Assembly: GCA_028865155.1 (NCBI GenBank)
Contig: JAGWKW010000059.1
Span: 1-7,439, forward strand
Reading direction: 5' to 3'
Length of the DNA stretch: 7,439 bases
Source of the DNA: Alphaproteobacteria bacterium
GTDB lineage: Bacteria > Pseudomonadota > Alphaproteobacteria > UBA9219
Under the pieces are notes generated by a model. That model worked only from the letters and a program-made list of their open reading frames with translations, was not told the origin of the DNA and ran no database searches. The position numbers and the translations under genes were made by a program. Position 1 is the stretch's first letter. Every line of letters starts with the position of its first letter. Shown here piece after piece: positions 6,723 through 7,439 of the stretch.

Positions 6723-7439
6723 TTACGCCGTCTTGGCGAGCGAAGCCATGTCGATCACGAAGCGGTAACGCACGTCGCTTTTCAAAACGCGTTCGTAAGC
6801 CTCGTTGACCTTGTCGATCGGGATGATTTCGATATCGCTCGTGATGTTATGCTTGCCGCAGAAATCGAGCATCTCCTGGGTTTCGGCGATGCCGCCGATC
6901 AGCGAACCGGCAAGGCTGCGCCGTCCCATGATCAATGAAAACGCGCCGACAGGAACCGGCTTTTCCGGCACGCCGAGCAGAACCATCGATCCGTCGGGCT
7001 TCAGGAGGTTCAGATACTTGTTCCAGTCGATATCGACCGACACGGTGCAGATGATCAGGTCGAATGTGTGTTGCAACGTCTTGAAGGTTTCTTCGTCCGA
7101 CGTGGCATAGAAATGATCGGCGCCCAGACGCTTGGCATCATCCTGCTTGCGCGTCGAATGGCTCAAAACCGTGACGTCGGCGCCCATCGCATGGGCAATT
7201 TTAACGCCGACATGCCCCAACCCGCCAAGGCCGAGAATGGCAACTTTTTTGCCCGGCCCTGCCTTCCAGTGGCGTAAAGGCGAATAAAGCGTGATGCCAG
7301 CGCACAGCAAAGGCGCGGCGGCGTCGAGCGGCAGATTGTCCGGCATACGAAGCACGTAATTTTCATTGACCGTGATGATGTTCGAATAACCGCCATAGGT
7401 CGGCGTCTTGCCGTCCTGCTCAAGCCCGTTATAGTTGCC
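6723..7439 (-). CDS. Zinc-dependent NAD(P) alcohol dehydrogenase / aldehyde reductase, YahK-like, 5' end cut off
   Basis: The product belongs to the medium-chain dehydrogenase/reductase family, cinnamyl-alcohol-dehydrogenase/YahK branch, whose members usually reduce aldehydes to alcohols in the cytoplasm. The frame is open from base 7439 (first residues [10 protein letters not shown]) to TAA 6725-6723, 238 of about 350 residues; the GTG at 7355 is an internal Val codon. Visible are the [16 protein letters not shown] segment, [15 protein letters not shown] with the catalytic-zinc Cys at visible residue 46, and the Rossmann motif G-L-G-G-L-G-H-V-G at 70-78. At 93-98 is SHSTRK, whose Ser/Arg/Lys pattern suggests NADPH. 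The C-terminal [17 protein letters not shown] and [19 protein letters not shown] closely resemble E. coli YahK from memory. The first zinc ligands and structural zinc loop lie outside the window. The substrate is unknown. Confidence 0.93.
   Translation of the reverse strand, partial: GNYNGLEQDGKTPTYGGYSNIITVNENYVLRMPDNLPLDAAAPLLCAGITLYSPLRHWKAGPGKKVAILGLGGLGHVGVKIAHAMGADVTVLSHSTRKQDDAKRLGADHFYATSDEETFKTLQHTFDLIICTVSVDIDWNKYLNLLKPDGSMVLLGVPEKPVPVGAFSLIMGRRSLAGSLIGGIAETQEMLDFCGKHNITSDIEIIPIDKVNEAYERVLKSDVRYRFVIDMASLAKTA

Overview
The window looks like chromosomal DNA from a moderately GC-rich Gram-negative bacterium, most likely an alphaproteobacterium. The dnaN, metK, trmB and Rhodospirillum-type hppA protein sequences all have an alphaproteobacterial look, and an outer-membrane-type protein is present. 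The exact order or genus cannot be fixed from the sequence alone. I see no mobile element, CRISPR array, tRNA or rRNA.

Left part (1-5838, all on + strand): the 3' portion of dnaN (DNA polymerase III sliding clamp, N-terminus cut by the window edge); ppa (soluble family I inorganic pyrophosphatase); metK (S-adenosylmethionine synthetase); hppA (K+-independent membrane proton-pumping pyrophosphatase) ending in a strong intrinsic terminator; and trmB (SAM-dependent tRNA m7G46 methyltransferase), whose start codon lies almost directly behind that terminator. The genes share a metabolic logic. DNA synthesis and SAM synthesis release pyrophosphate, two unrelated pyrophosphatases flank the SAM synthetase gene, and TrmB consumes SAM.

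Right part (5801-7439, - strand): a secreted, probably outer-membrane beta-barrel protein of unknown function that converges on trmB and overlaps its 3' end by 38 bp. Upstream of it is an AT-rich promoter region in which a perfect 10-bp inverted repeat brackets a consensus TATAAT box. Beyond that lies the C-terminal two thirds of a zinc-dependent NADP-type alcohol dehydrogenase/aldehyde reductase of the YahK/cinnamyl-alcohol-dehydrogenase type, cut by the right window edge.

Most of the window is housekeeping. The least explained part is the barrel-like gene with its operator-like promoter; the second point of interest is the ppa-metK-hppA arrangement. No intergenic gap exceeds about 135 bp.
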